Source: Bisporella sp. PMI_857
Taxonomy: Eukaryota > Ascomycota > Leotiomycetes > Helotiales > Helotiaceae
Reading direction: 5' to 3'
Assembly: GCA_021307315.1 (NCBI GenBank)
Contig: JAJSPD010000003.1
Coordinates: 186,001-250,000, forward strand
DNA: 64,000 bases
The notes beneath the pieces are model-generated. The model searched no databases. It had not been told where the DNA came from and worked only from the letters and a program-made list of their open reading frames with translations. Positions 35,771 through 46,690 of this stretch are shown here, in pieces. The first letter of the stretch is position 1, and every line of letters begins with the position of its first letter. The position numbers and the translations under genes are program-made.

Positions 35771-36109
35771 TCAGTTCACTGAGGCTTTCCAGATGTGATC
35801 TGTCGGGTGGGTTAGTCTCTTTATGCAGCGGTGAGCAACGCTGTGGGGTAACATTGTTGTTCTGACCTGAAAGATAATCCTATCCCTCGTTAGCAAAAGG
35901 TATCATGAACGATGAAGGACGAATTGCCCAAGAAAAAGGTGTTCCGGGGATTTGGTTCAGCTAGTCTAGTCCCGTCAAGCGCTGAAGTTTGAGTATAGGA
36001 TCTCGTAAACCAAACTCACAGATAAGGAGCGTGAATGACTCCTCAATGATGGAAACAATTGTCGTCATCAACATACCTGGGAAGTGAAGATTGACGGGCG
36101 TGCAGTCAT
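35771..36109 (-). promoter_or_regulatory. arginine attenuator peptide (AAP) uORF in the CPA1 leader, spliced
   Basis: A 24-codon uORF assembled from three exons: 36077-36109 (MTARPSIFTSQ), 35867-35879 (13 nt, GATTATCTTTCAG, DYLS plus the first base of Asp) and 35771-35799 (rest of Asp, HIWKASVN, stop TGA). The introns are 197 nt (GTATGT donor, GCTAAC branch, GATAG acceptor) and 67 nt (GTCAGA donor, CTAACC branch, GACAG acceptor). The peptide matches the Neurospora arg-2 and yeast CPA1 AAPs, including the essential Asp12 and Trp19. Known mechanism: with high arginine the nascent AAP stalls the ribosome at the uORF stop, blocking scanning to the CPA1 start. Here the stop is 50 nt before that start. 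Without splicing of the first intron the uORF would end two codons after Gln11; without the micro-exon it would also lose the conserved core. Confidence 0.88.
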
Positions 36110-37028
36110 GCGCGCGGCTTTTCAATTGAAGTCCTACTTGGATGAAGGAGGAGTTTCCAAAAGAGTTGTGGTCAAATGCAAGAAACAAATTTTGCTGAAG
36201 CGTGGAGGGGGGGATGAGGGAATGGATTGAAGCAAGTCTGCAAGCCCCAAGACCCAAGCAAAAGTTTGGATTGGAAAAGATAGAGATAGCCGAGCCCTGA
36301 TTGGTCCATACTATGCTGTAGGGATAATAGAAGCGGGGCGGGACAACAAATGAACGAAAGCCCTGGAAATTTTCTGGGTCAGCAGCAGCATCCTGTTCCC
36401 ACGTCCACCACGAGAAACTTTAAAAAAGATACGGAACGCTTTGCGCAACATTGTCTACTCAGGCACCGCAAAATCATACAGCCGAGAATAGCATTCTTTT
36501 GAGGGGAATTTCTGCTGCAGTCCTGGTTTTTCTCCTCACCTCATCAATATTATGTTAACATAGATCCAAGCCCGAAGTCAAGCGATATCGGCTAAGCTTA
36601 GCTTACGCTTTGAGAGACGAAAATGTATGCATGCGAAGTGAGAATGTTTGCTGGGGCGAGCTGATGGCCTGTGGGGTAATATTATGATATCTAAATCATT
36701 ATACTGTTGTACGACTGTCTGACAGGTTATCTTTGATACCTACTGTTAAGAACTTGAAGCGATATACTGGACATCATATCTGATGAGTGAAAGGCTATCC
36801 ATCCATCCATCCATCCTGGTCACGCTTGAGCTGGCGTTGTACGACTTGAGCTACAAATACTCTGGCAGTATAGTATATAATCACTAGAATGATTTATACC
36901 TCCATGGAATTGAAATGCTTGCTTACATCTTTCAAAAACCCCAGGCATTTGGAAAATGGAAAGTCGTCTAAAATCTTCTATTCATGCAGGCAAATATACA
37001 GTCGTAGCATCGTACTATGCAGACGCTC
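36110..37028. other. intergenic between CPA1 promoter and ETF beta 3' end
   Basis: Contains the CPA1 promoter side and the 3' region of the ETF beta gene. An (ATCC)n microsatellite of about five units lies at 36796-36816. No coding sequence recognised. Confidence 0.5.
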
Positions 37029-37925
37029 TTATATGGCTCCCAGCTCTTTCAACTTTGAAATCATGCCATCTACATCCTCTACCTTTCCTCCACCTTGTCT
37101 TGTGGGAGGCTCTGTCACAAGTATCAGCAATGTGTTAAACTCGTCCCAAAGACCAACTCACCAGTGACCTTTAGTGTCTTCAACCTTCTCGTGATGTCCA
37201 CCCCCAAATCTCCCACACTTAACTTTTCAATCTTCTTCTTCTTTGCCTTCATAATATTCGGCAAGCTCGCATATCTTGGCTCATTCAACCGCAAATCCGT
37301 CGTAATGATCATTGGCAAGCTCGCCCTGACGGTCTCCGTCCCTCCATCCACCTCCTGCGTGACACTGACCTTCTCCCCTTCAAAGCTGACTTTGCTTGCC
37401 TGAGTTGCCTGTCCCCAGCCCAGCAAACCCGCCAGTATCTGTCCCGTTTGCGCACTATCGTCATCAATACTTTGTTTGCCCAGGATCACCAGATTAACAT
37501 TCTCCTTCTCCACCACTGCTTTCAGCAGTTTCGCTATGCCGAGAGGCTCGATCTCATCACCCTCCTTCGTTTCAACGTGAATTGAGCGATCGGCGCCCAT
37601 TGCCATGGCTGTTCGCAGTATATCTGCAGCTTTTGGAGGGCCTGCAGAGAAGGCAATGATGTCCTCTACTCCCCCTCCATAGCTCTTTTTCTCGCGGATT
37701 CTTACGGACTCCTCAATTGATAGTTCATCAAACGGATTCATGCTATGTTTAACGCCAGCGGTCTCAACCGCTGTTTGGGCTTTGTTGACCCTGGGTTTGA
37801 CCTATAAAAGTAGTCCAGTTAGCTTACATTGAATTATTGCAGGGAAAGAAGGCCAATTGGTGCCTACGAACAGCATAGTCAATAACCCGTTTGACGGGCA
37901 CTAGAATTCTAAGCCTTGCGGACAT
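37029..37925 (-). CDS. electron transfer flavoprotein beta subunit
   Basis: Three exons: 37872-37925, 37162-37801 and 37029-37111, with introns of 70 and 50 nt; 258 residues, the family length. ETF is a mitochondrial matrix heterodimer (FAD plus AMP) that takes electrons from acyl-CoA and other dehydrogenases and passes them to ETF-ubiquinone oxidoreductase. Visible blocks: MSARLRILVPVKRVIDYA with VKPRVN across the first junction, MNPFDELSIEESVRIREKK, AMGADRSIHVET, LVILGKQSIDDDSAQTGQ (AMP-binding loop), and the beta-subunit signature VRASLPMIITTDLRLNEPRY. The recognition loop follows (LPNIMKAKKKKIEK), then EPPTRQGGGKVEDVDGMISK near the end. The first intron uses an unusual GTTCGT donor; the frame supports it. 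Head-to-head with the Acinus-like gene, 376 bp between the two starts. Confidence 0.95.
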
Positions 37926-38301
37926 GTTTGAGAAGATAATCGATGTTGCGAAGGTTATGTACTAGGAAATAGGAAGCTTCAAGAGCTGTTCGGCGAGAAG
38001 GCCTGGGTCCGGTCGGTTCCTCCCTCGTTTTGCCGAGGGGTACCCGACGCTACCCTTGCCAGTTGTTACCTCAGGCATAAGTAGTTGCTGTCATGCTAAC
38101 GCATCACGTGGAGTCCCGAAGTCAGATCCCTGTCAGCGCGTCAGAATCATTCACAATCAATCTTAGTCCATTGTTGTCGCAAACAAAGAAACATCTGCGT
38201 AAAACATCTGCGTAGGCTACCTGCCGCTATTTTTCGTATTCAGACTGCTCTGTCTCTTCAAACAATGCTCTTGTGCTTGGACAGCTCAATTGCGTTTCAT
38301 A
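37926..38301. promoter_or_regulatory. divergent promoter region, ETF beta / Acinus-like gene
   Basis: 376 bp separate the two start codons. The region must carry both promoters. No specific element was recognised apart from short CT-rich tracts and a duplicated AAACATCTGCGTA at about 38189-38213. Confidence 0.5.
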
Positions 38302-40149
38302 ATGACTGATTGGAACAAATTTAAGGTCATCGACCTCAAGGCTGAGCTCAAAGCTCGTGGCCTCTCTCAGGCTGGTCTCAAGCCAGCTCTTGTTGCAAGA
38401 TTAACAGAAGCTGAGAATGGCGATGGGTCAGAGAGTGAGGCGACTGTGCAAGGTGACAGTCTAAAAATTGTTTCTGCAAGTGCTGCCGCATCTCCCGATA
38501 CTATTTCACCTACTCAACCTGAAGACGTCAGGGCCATACCTCCTACGGTATCTTCTCAGGCTATATCAGAAGTACAACCCACACAAATTGATGCGAAGAC
38601 TTCACATTCGCATTCTCCAGATCCTCCTTCAGTACCAATTTTTACCGACGCAATGAATGTTACAAACGAGGATCCTACAGCTGTCAATAACGAAGCTCAA
38701 TTCTCAGGGTCACCAGTGGTAATCGAAGTAGCAGACACTCTAGCACAGACTAATGCTCACGGATCAGCGTTGCCATCGGTAGAGCCGCAAGAAGCCATTG
38801 AAGATCGTCTAAAACGAAAGCGTCGGTCAGAGAGCCCTCCAGTCAGTACGCAAGATGTTGCTCGAAAACGAATCCGTCAAGATGAGAAGGACGAATCAAG
38901 TATGCCGTTGATCGGACTAGAGCAGCAGAGCATAGAAGTCACAGATGGTCATGCAGGCGTATCCCAAGATGAAGTAGACGATAAAATGGCTCCAACACAA
39001 AAGAGGGACGACTCGATCAATAAGAGTTTGGTAGATGAATCTCCATCGCGACCGCGAGATTCAAGATTCAAAGATCTCTTCGCAGCGCCACAAGCTCCAG
39101 CCATGGAGAAGTCAGGATCACGCGATTCAGGTCCAGACTTGCAGGACCACGAACCAGAACGTGCTATATCACCTGCCATTCATCCAGCTACTGCAGCGCT
39201 TTATATCCGCGACTTCATGCGACCTCTCAACCCAGCAACATTGAAAAATCATCTTGCAAGTTTAGCGACTCCACCTGGCCATGATACGGATCCTGATATT
39301 GTCGACCAATTCTACATTGACAGTATTCGTACGCATGCATTTGTCTCATTCGCAAACATATCGGCAGCTTCTCGTGTTCGTTCAGCCTTACACAGCATAG
39401 TATGGCCGGATGAGCGCAACCGTAAGCCTCTCTGGGTGGACTTCATTCCAATAGAAAAGGTCGCGAATTGGATTGATGAAGAGGATGCAGCAAAGGAGAG
39501 AGGACGAGGAGCAACAAAATGGGAAGTTGCATATGACATAGATGAGGATCGCAACGTTACGCCTTATCTTCAACCTCAAGATAGTACAAGGCCACAAATA
39601 GCCCGGCAGCCGTCCATATCTACAACAAACAATTTATCACTTGCCCTTAAAGGCCACGGACAGGTCCCTACCGCTCCTCGCGGGTTTGCCCAGGAATCTG
39701 AGCTAGCACCGAAGCCTGTAACTAATACCAACTCACTTGATCAGCTATTCAATTTTACTGAAGCTAAGCCCAAGCTGTACTGGAAGCCCGTCAGCAAAGA
39801 ACTAGCCGATAAGCGTCTGGATCACTTCGAAGATATAACCTCCAAGTCTTACGATTCTCTTGAGCCACCTGGCTCTGAAGTCAATAGATATACTTTCGAG
39901 GATGATATCACGTTGGTTGATCGTGGTTTGGAAGTATTCCCTGGCTTGCGTCCACCTATTGGCTTCAGAGGCCCAACTTTTGGTGTCCGAGGTCTAGGTC
40001 CAGGTCCAGGTCCAGGTCCACGTAGCTCAGGATACGAGGGCAGACGTGGCGGTGGCCCTCGACGAGGTGCATATATGGATAGCTACAGGGGTAATGGCGG
40101 TCATAGAAGCCAAGGCAGGAGAGACGCTCGCCATGATGATCGATATTAG
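38302..40149 (+). CDS. Acinus-like protein with SAP domain and RSB motif
   Basis: Single exon, 615 residues from the first in-frame ATG (38302). The N-terminal SAP motif (KFKVIDLKAELKARGLSQAG, then LKPALVARLTEAE) binds chromatin or scaffold DNA. A long acidic/Ser/Pro-rich region follows. At about residues 295-410 there is an RRM-like fold (LYIRDFMRPLNPATLKNHLA, HAFVSFANISAASRVRSAL, PLWVDFIPIEKVANWI) as in Acinus. Next comes an RSB-type motif (SLDQLFNFTEAKPKLYWKPV), the segment that in animals binds RNPS1 in the ASAP complex. The tail is Gly/Arg-rich with a GP repeat from GGTCCA units (about 40003-40020). Expected in the nucleus, in splicing or exon-junction assemblies. Assignment as the fungal Acinus counterpart rests on the RRM plus RSB order. 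Confidence 0.82.
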   Translation: MTDWNKFKVIDLKAELKARGLSQAGLKPALVARLTEAENGDGSESEATVQGDSLKIVSASAAASPDTISPTQPEDVRAIPPTVSSQAISEVQPTQIDAKTSHSHSPDPPSVPIFTDAMNVTNEDPTAVNNEAQFSGSPVVIEVADTLAQTNAHGSALPSVEPQEAIEDRLKRKRRSESPPVSTQDVARKRIRQDEKDESSMPLIGLEQQSIEVTDGHAGVSQDEVDDKMAPTQKRDDSINKSLVDESPSRPRDSRFKDLFAAPQAPAMEKSGSRDSGPDLQDHEPERAISPAIHPATAALYIRDFMRPLNPATLKNHLASLATPPGHDTDPDIVDQFYIDSIRTHAFVSFANISAASRVRSALHSIVWPDERNRKPLWVDFIPIEKVANWIDEEDAAKERGRGATKWEVAYDIDEDRNVTPYLQPQDSTRPQIARQPSISTTNNLSLALKGHGQVPTAPRGFAQESELAPKPVTNTNSLDQLFNFTEAKPKLYWKPVSKELADKRLDHFEDITSKSYDSLEPPGSEVNRYTFEDDITLVDRGLEVFPGLRPPIGFRGPTFGVRGLGPGPGPGPRSSGYEGRRGGGPRRGAYMDSYRGNGGHRSQGRRDARHDDRY

Positions 40150-40499
40150 CAGAACGCGAACTAGACCCAGATCACATTGTTCTTGTCTATACCGCTCCAT
40201 AGTAGATAGATTTGAACTTATGGAGAACCTCGGCTTAGAAGGGTTTTCTAGATTTGTAGTAACCTGTAATATATAGAGGCGCCGTATGCTAATGATACCC
40301 GGGAAGCCAAACTCTTCCTAATCTATAACACAATTCTGATAATCATCTACTTTATTTTGTGTTTTGGATCTGAATGACCATTATATCATACATGGATAAT
40401 GGCTTTGTTTGCCTTGCGCACAAGGCTGCGAGGCTGTATACAAGGGCCAAAGTGCAACGCTCTAAGAAAAGACATCCTTCTATTGTATAAACACCAACC
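40150..40499. other. short intergenic region
   Basis: 350 bp between two + strand genes; AT-rich 3' region and promoter, nothing specific recognised. Confidence 0.4.
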
Positions 40500-41495
40500 A
40501 TGTCGCATCTTTCGAATCCACTTGCAACATCTGATCAACTGTATCGCAAGTCTTTGAACTCTCTGCCGGAAGAGCTACAAGATAGTATACTATACTATAC
40601 TGCTCGGCTAACACAAGCTGCTGGCCTCTTGTTGAGACTCTCGCAAGACATAACAGCACAAGCAAACGTCTTACTACTAAGATATTTCGCTGTTGATGAT
40701 CTTTTACAATATGAGTTTAGCGTACGCCAAATCATGAAACCCACTGAACATCTTTGTCAGAGTCTAACATATACACAGGACGTCTCAGCTGCAACGATAT
40801 ACCTAACTGCAAAAATATCTGCCTCTCCACGGTCCCTACGCAGCATCACAAATGTCTATGCGTATCTGCTCTCATCGGCTTCAAAGCTCTCGGCGATAGA
40901 TAAGACGTCGTCGGTTGATCCGGAGTCTTACTACCTATCCGAACCAAATTACATTTTGTATCGTAATCGGCTTTTGAATATCGAAGGACAGATCCTCAAT
41001 GCCCTAGGCTTCAATACACACGTCGCACTTCCACATCCTCTTGCTATCACATATTTGCAAACTCTTGACGCCTTCACGCCAGCCTACAACCAGAAATCGA
41101 AGACGGCTGGACAGGATGTCGCCCGCCGTACAATCGCATACCTAAATACAGCTCTTTTAAGTCCTCAGATGTTGTATCTTACACACCAACCATGTGCTCT
41201 TGCTACAGCTGCAATTTATTTAGCTGCAAGGGATCAAGGTGTTAAGCTGCCAGATGTGGAATGGTGGGAAGTCTTCGACTGCGAGCGGGAAGAGCTTGGT
41301 TTCCTAGCTGTGGGGATGCAAAGTCTAGAGGGTATTGTGAGGAGAGAGTTAGAGAAGTGGAGTGGGAAAGGGATGATAACTAGAGAGGATGTCAAAGGAG
41401 AAATGAGAAAATTGGGAAAGAGCTTGGGTAGTGGTATGGTCGAGGATGAGGAGGCAGAGATGGCGAGGATGCTTGACGCAAAGGTCACAGCATGA
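40500..41495 (+). CDS. cyclin-L-like protein
   Basis: Single exon, 331 residues. Two cyclin folds are visible: the first around LLLRYFAVDDLLQYEFSVRQ, then VSAATIYLTAKISASPRSLR, with the linker LNIEGQILNALGFNTHVALP and PHPLAITYLQTLDAF characteristic of transcription/splicing cyclins (L/K/C types). The second is around ARRTIAYLNTALLSPQMLYL, then PCALATAAIYLAARDQGVKL and WWEVFDCEREEL. It would bind and activate a CDK (CDK10/11-like) that acts on transcription or splicing factors. It lacks the RS tail of animal cyclin L. The C-terminus is a charged Glu/Lys/Met-rich stretch. It lies downstream of the Acinus-like gene on the same strand, another RNA-processing factor. Confidence 0.8.
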   Translation: MSHLSNPLATSDQLYRKSLNSLPEELQDSILYYTARLTQAAGLLLRLSQDITAQANVLLLRYFAVDDLLQYEFSVRQIMKPTEHLCQSLTYTQDVSAATIYLTAKISASPRSLRSITNVYAYLLSSASKLSAIDKTSSVDPESYYLSEPNYILYRNRLLNIEGQILNALGFNTHVALPHPLAITYLQTLDAFTPAYNQKSKTAGQDVARRTIAYLNTALLSPQMLYLTHQPCALATAAIYLAARDQGVKLPDVEWWEVFDCEREELGFLAVGMQSLEGIVRRELEKWSGKGMITREDVKGEMRKLGKSLGSGMVEDEEAEMARMLDAKVTA

Positions 41496-42296
41496 AGTTC
41501 GACCCTGCCGCATGCTTGGACCCGACACGCTCACATACCAAATACAACAATTCATTATCGACCATGGAAGGCTTTCGCCCAACACGACATTTCCATTCTT
41601 GTTTTTTCAGCTCTGATATTATCTTGGCAAGGGTTTGATTACCTGAGATCGCGTCAAGTTCGAAGCAGGGAGAGAGGCGCTTTTGACCAGCTTACGCCAA
41701 GGATTGGCTTCGCTATCTCCGTGTCTAATCTGATCTACTACACCAACCAAAATTTTGCTTTCATCATGTGCATCTTTAAGTGATGGATGAAGGTCAGAAC
41801 TGCCCCTTAATTTGTCGTCCAAAGCCGAAAGCCAGTGTCGACTGCCGACCAAATATTTCTGCACATGTCATCGATTGACCTTGCCTCCCAAGATCTTGCG
41901 AATATGTTACATGTTTCTTACTGCCTCGTACTAGTGGTAGGATAACAGTAATACATGTTGCTAGAGGTTTTCGAGAGATATCGATCAAAACCTTTTGCTT
42001 ACTGGTGCGCACATCGGGCTTAGTCCGCTTCCTTAGCGAGCTTATATAACTAGATTACTTGCTTAGTCGTCAGTTTAGACGTTAAATGCCTCTTTGTCAT
42101 TTCAAGGGTGGTTGGTACAGCTCCATTTTTCTGCTAGTCGCTGACCTTGTCGTCAGCTCACTTCTCATGGCTGCTCACTGAAAATTTTGCACTTTTGGTG
42201 CTATTCATCGAGCATGTCTGAAAAAGTGCTCTAGAATATACATTTACTTCATGTTTCAATCTCTTGGTTGATTCATAGCTCGAATCAAACTTCAAC
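41496..42296. other. intergenic, promoter side of the TLC-Lgt-like gene
   Basis: 801 bp without a recognisable gene. Confidence 0.4.
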
Positions 42297-43970
42297 ATGG
42301 ATATACTCTCCTTTTCGGCCGTGCTAATCTACCTCACCACATATTTCCTCGTAGAAAAGGCAACAAAGAAGGTATACCGCTATTTCAGTCCCAGCTTCTA
42401 TGACCGGCTCCTCAGCAAGAGAGATGATCTTCAGTTTTTTGTTTTCATCATGGGCATTCTCATAACTCTCTTCTCAACGCCGATCTGCCTCAAAGCTTAC
42501 CAGGGCTCTTCAAATGAAAATGATGTGCTCGGAAAACCTTTTAAATCAAGAGCCGGTGAGATATGCATCGCATCAAAAGGAATACTCTGGACATCAGAAC
42601 TCATCAGACTGGATCACTCGGTCGCCTATGTCATGCACCATCTATCATCTCTAGGCTTCCTTGTTTCTCACCTTGTAATCGACTTTCCACTTCGCCCAAC
42701 ATACGCGTTATTTGCGTCACTCGTTACTGAGCTGGCTTCCGATACAGTCGCCATATTGCGACTTCATGGCAAACTCCCCGAAAACTCCTCTCTGGCTTAT
42801 AAAGTACAAACGATTAATACATTTGGCTTGATCCTGTTACGTGTCCCAACGGCTATTTACGCTGCGACCTTTTTACCTCAACACTCTTTATCAGATCCTA
42901 GGTTCTGGATGAATTTTGTGATGATAACAGTCTATCTTTGGTTTCTATTGAACCTGATTTACGCGAGCGCTACGCGACTATGTTTTGTTCAGCGTTCCCC
43001 TGGCGACTCTACGAATCTTTTGATATTTCAAAGATACCATGTATCTCTATACAGCATATTCTTTGCCCTCGGGTCGTTTATCATGGCCATATCCTCCTCA
43101 AAACTTTACATCAAGAGCTCTCCAACGCCTCTAAACACGACCGAAATATCTCGTCTGAACACACAACTCATACTCACCGGCTTCACCGCTCTCTTCGGAG
43201 CCTACAATCCTTATCAAAGTCTCATAAACCGCAACGCAACTGCTAGAAATAGCCTATGGATTCAAAGCGCTGTCTTCACAGCTACGCTCGGCATCTTCCC
43301 ATCACTCCTTGTCGATCGTTATCGGTTCTTTCTCGCTCTTGCCCTTGTTCTGCCACTCGGAGAAGCTGTTGGAAGGATTGGCTGCCATTTTGCGGGTTGC
43401 TGCGGGGGCCCCGAGGCTACGGGGCAATGGATACCGATTCAGCTGCGATCCAGCGCCATCAACGGGGCTCTTGGAATAGCGGTGTTGTTTGGCTATGAGC
43501 TTGGCTTCATTCAATATGAGAAAGGGGGTGTTCTAAGTCTTGCGATTAATGCATTGATCAGACTCGCATTGCGTGCGAACGTGTTTGCCGTTGGCCAGTT
43601 GATATTTTCACTTAGCTTGTTTGTTACTGGACCTCATCTTGACGGCCCATCTGGGATTATGCGACCTATTGCCGAAAGCGTGATTTCTCTAGATGTGCGG
43701 AAGTACGTTCTTTATATGGTAAAAAATGGCGGAATGAGGCTTGATTTGTCTGAGGCAATTTGGATCGCATGCTTTGCGGCAAGCACGATCATAGCCGGGG
43801 GTATAGTTCAGAGATACAGCAGCTCTAGGTCAGTTCAAGATTTCGGCAATGTCAACTTTACACCACCCTGTGAGCCTATACGCCATCAAAGAACTGCAAC
43901 TTTAGAAGAAGATAATATGGAGAAGAAAACAGTCTCTGAGATTGTGAGATCTGACAAGGCCCCATTTTAG
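42297..43970 (+). CDS. multi-pass membrane protein: TLC-like N-terminus fused to Lgt-like C-terminus
   Basis: Single exon, 557 residues with about a dozen hydrophobic segments. Residues about 55-240 follow the TRAM-LAG1-CLN8 layout, including LDHSVAYVMHHLSSLGFLVS with the double His, LFASLVTELASDTVAILRLH, and VPTAIYAATFLPQH; TLC proteins act in ceramide synthesis, lipid sensing or transport in the ER. Residues about 340-470 resemble prolipoprotein diacylglyceryl transferase (Lgt): LPLGEAVGRIGCHFAGCCGG, where bacterial Lgt has a GRxGN signature and divergent relatives have GRIGC-F-x-GCCYG, then VFAVGQLIFSLSLFV near the end. Eukaryotes have no prolipoprotein lipidation, so the C-terminal half probably does different lipid chemistry. 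The frame is continuous, so the fusion is not an assembly of two genes. The TLC call is moderate; the Lgt-like block is clearer. Confidence 0.7.
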   Translation: MDILSFSAVLIYLTTYFLVEKATKKVYRYFSPSFYDRLLSKRDDLQFFVFIMGILITLFSTPICLKAYQGSSNENDVLGKPFKSRAGEICIASKGILWTSELIRLDHSVAYVMHHLSSLGFLVSHLVIDFPLRPTYALFASLVTELASDTVAILRLHGKLPENSSLAYKVQTINTFGLILLRVPTAIYAATFLPQHSLSDPRFWMNFVMITVYLWFLLNLIYASATRLCFVQRSPGDSTNLLIFQRYHVSLYSIFFALGSFIMAISSSKLYIKSSPTPLNTTEISRLNTQLILTGFTALFGAYNPYQSLINRNATARNSLWIQSAVFTATLGIFPSLLVDRYRFFLALALVLPLGEAVGRIGCHFAGCCGGPEATGQWIPIQLRSSAINGALGIAVLFGYELGFIQYEKGGVLSLAINALIRLALRANVFAVGQLIFSLSLFVTGPHLDGPSGIMRPIAESVISLDVRKYVLYMVKNGGMRLDLSEAIWIACFAASTIIAGGIVQRYSSSRSVQDFGNVNFTPPCEPIRHQRTATLEEDNMEKKTVSEIVRSDKAPF

Positions 43971-46690
43971 AGAGGCTCGACTAAAGCAGCCTACAGCGCA
44001 CAAGGATATCGTATGGACCAAGGTACAATATTTAGAAGGTCGAATGGCGGTGTCTCTGATAGGTTGTATTGTTCGTCGCTCAGTAAATAGTAGGTCGTTC
44101 ATTGGTTAAATCAGTTAACAACTTACAAAATAGTATCACTGATTGACCCAAGCCCAACTTCTTAAGTCGTTTACATGCTAGACATTTATTGGCTAGTTTG
44201 AGGTATCGCTGTCACAGACTTGTAACACTCCCTCCTCAACAAATTTACGAAGACTCTTATGTAAATAATAATAATATCAACTGAAATTCAACTTTGACCA
44301 CTACTAACAGTAATATATTATCCTTTGGTCTAAAGAGAAAAAGTCATCCACGTGATGAACATTACCTAGCATGGATTTTACATCGTATCTCAGATCGGGG
44401 CTCGGCCTTCTCCAGCACCAACCCATCGTAGATGAGCCGAGAAAATAGCAAAGACGTTTTCATTCGGAAAATTAAGTTTGGTGGAATTAGCGGTGCCGTG
44501 CCGTGCTAAGTCGCGGAAGGTTCTGATTACGACGAGCCGTTGGATCTTGAAGTACGTTTGCGGCACAGCTGGATCCTGGCGGGGTTCGGACAGAAGGGAA
44601 CTTGTCTGAGGGAAATCAGCACTTGGAAACTCTCTAGTACTGGACCTTGACAGGTTCCCAAACTTTTCAGGAATGCCCAGTGGTCTTGGAACACAGACTG
44701 GAAAGTCTTCCTGCCGACCGCATGCGTAAAACTGAGACAGAAATTCACGCGTCTTCGTACTCATATAAAGAGACAGTTACACTATGGCACAGGGTGGCCT
44801 GGTACGAATTGCGCTCTATATCTGGGACACATGTGCAACAAAATCCAAGGCGAAGGATTCTAGAACACCTACGAAGGACCCCTATCTTAAGCGAGCACTA
44901 ATCTCTGGGAAAGCCACTATAATTTCGTAAGGCAGTCAAGTAGGATCTTACACCGAAGGATTTTCAATTTGCTACGTACTCTTATTAAAAAATAATTTAC
45001 CAGCTATCTGGTTCTCTGCTTGGGTTAAATTAATTGGATTTACCCGGTTCGGAAGCCCGGGTTCGAGGCCTTTCCTAGCCAACCGAGTACGACCTCGAGT
45101 CGTTGCATATGTTGTGTGCGTGTTCAGGGGCGCACTTATTGGGAATTGGGAAGCCAAATGATTTGAGAAATGTATGCACGTCAACCAACGTATTGCCTTA
45201 TCGCGCTTCCCAGCTGTACGTAGGGCGGAAGACCATCTGGTGTGGGAGTCATTAAAGTCCTTGTCTATAGCCTAGGCACCTGAAGGATGACAGTTCCAAA
45301 CGGGCATTACCCCTTCATTTTGCTAATGCACCAAGAATGTATTCAAAGACCCGAGGATCTGGCTTACGGACCGAAGGATAATTCAATACCAAGATCACCT
45401 CAACATGAAGTTGAAGTCGTGTGCGAATATAGCCCACGTGATGTTTACCTGATACAGCATACGACAAGCCGCGAAGGCGTTCTTGCTCAACCAATCCAGA
45501 GTAGAATTGACAAGCATGAACCAACCGGATAAATGGCCCCACCGATGGTGATCTTACTTGGTGGTACTTAGTGAGAATGCGGGCAGCCATTAGTTTCGGG
45601 GCTTCATGTCGGATTGGGGCGTACGCGGGGGCGTTTGCTTCTTTTCTATCCCGCACAGCCTACCGCCCACTGCCGGATCCAAATTTTTTACTTTCGTACC
45701 AGAGACATCTTTTGTTTTTGTATCAACCCCAATGGTATATAGGTTGATTCTTTAACTCAGCAACGGACTTGGCGTTCAGCCCCCGACGTCGACGCAAACA
45801 ATGTCTTCCCTCTCTCCTAGACCGGGCCCTAGTCACCAATAGCCGCGAACATCGGATTGGTAGTGAGTAACTTCGTGGCTTTCTCACATAAGCATTGTCT
45901 CGTGTATCTAACACTGCACTTCATATCGAGTGCAGAAGCTGGCTTGTTGGAAACCATCTCAATTGGCAGCTGAAGCACGAATGCCTGCCACATTTTCGCC
46001 ATCCATTGGCCCGACTTGGCCAGTACCTAAAACGAACATGGTACTCTCTTGGGCAACGCATTATCAAAAATACAGTCCGAACCACTGGAGGGCTTTGCAT
46101 TTATCCGAAATCTCTGGGCTGACCAGGCCCAGTCCTGCCAAGAGGTTACCCAGAAGCTGCTTACTGCATAGACAACGCTAACCCACGGTAGAACATCTCG
46201 GCAGAAATCCGATTGCGAGTGTTTGTGATGAACTTCATTGACGACCTCACCGTCGCTACAAGTCCTATTTTGGTATCACCAGCGAGCTGAAATCATGCAG
46301 AAAGCCGCCTGAGGTAAAGATAAGAGCCAAAGCAAGCATTGGTGCTATTGTGACGAACCTGAATGCGCTACATGCCAAATAATACGTGTCGTGTACCCCT
46401 GGCTTTGTGGCTTGTCGGCCATGTGTTAAATATCTCGATATCGAATTATTGAACGTCGCCAAGGTATGCTAAGATGACTCCAAGACACGAGCATCTGGGG
46501 CCCCATGAGGAATTGCTCCTAACAGCACGGACTCCGGAGCCTGTGGGTCATGTTGGCAAGTGGCTTGCATTCCCAACTTTCGAGAAGCCTTTAAATCCTT
46601 CCATCCCCCGTTTTCAGCGAGCCTCGTTTTTCTTCTTGTGTACTTTCCCCGTCCCGTGAGAATTTCAGTGCGAGAAAAACGTGATCCAAC
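43971..46690. other. long gene-free stretch
   Basis: No gene recognised; open frames are at most about 125 codons on either strand and lack domain or splice structure. No terminal repeats or tRNA were recognised. Confidence 0.4.

Noticed and set aside
45040..45080. GGTTCGAGGC-like sequence resembling a tRNA T-arm/B box
   Set aside because: No matching D-arm, anticodon stem or acceptor pairing could be laid out around it.
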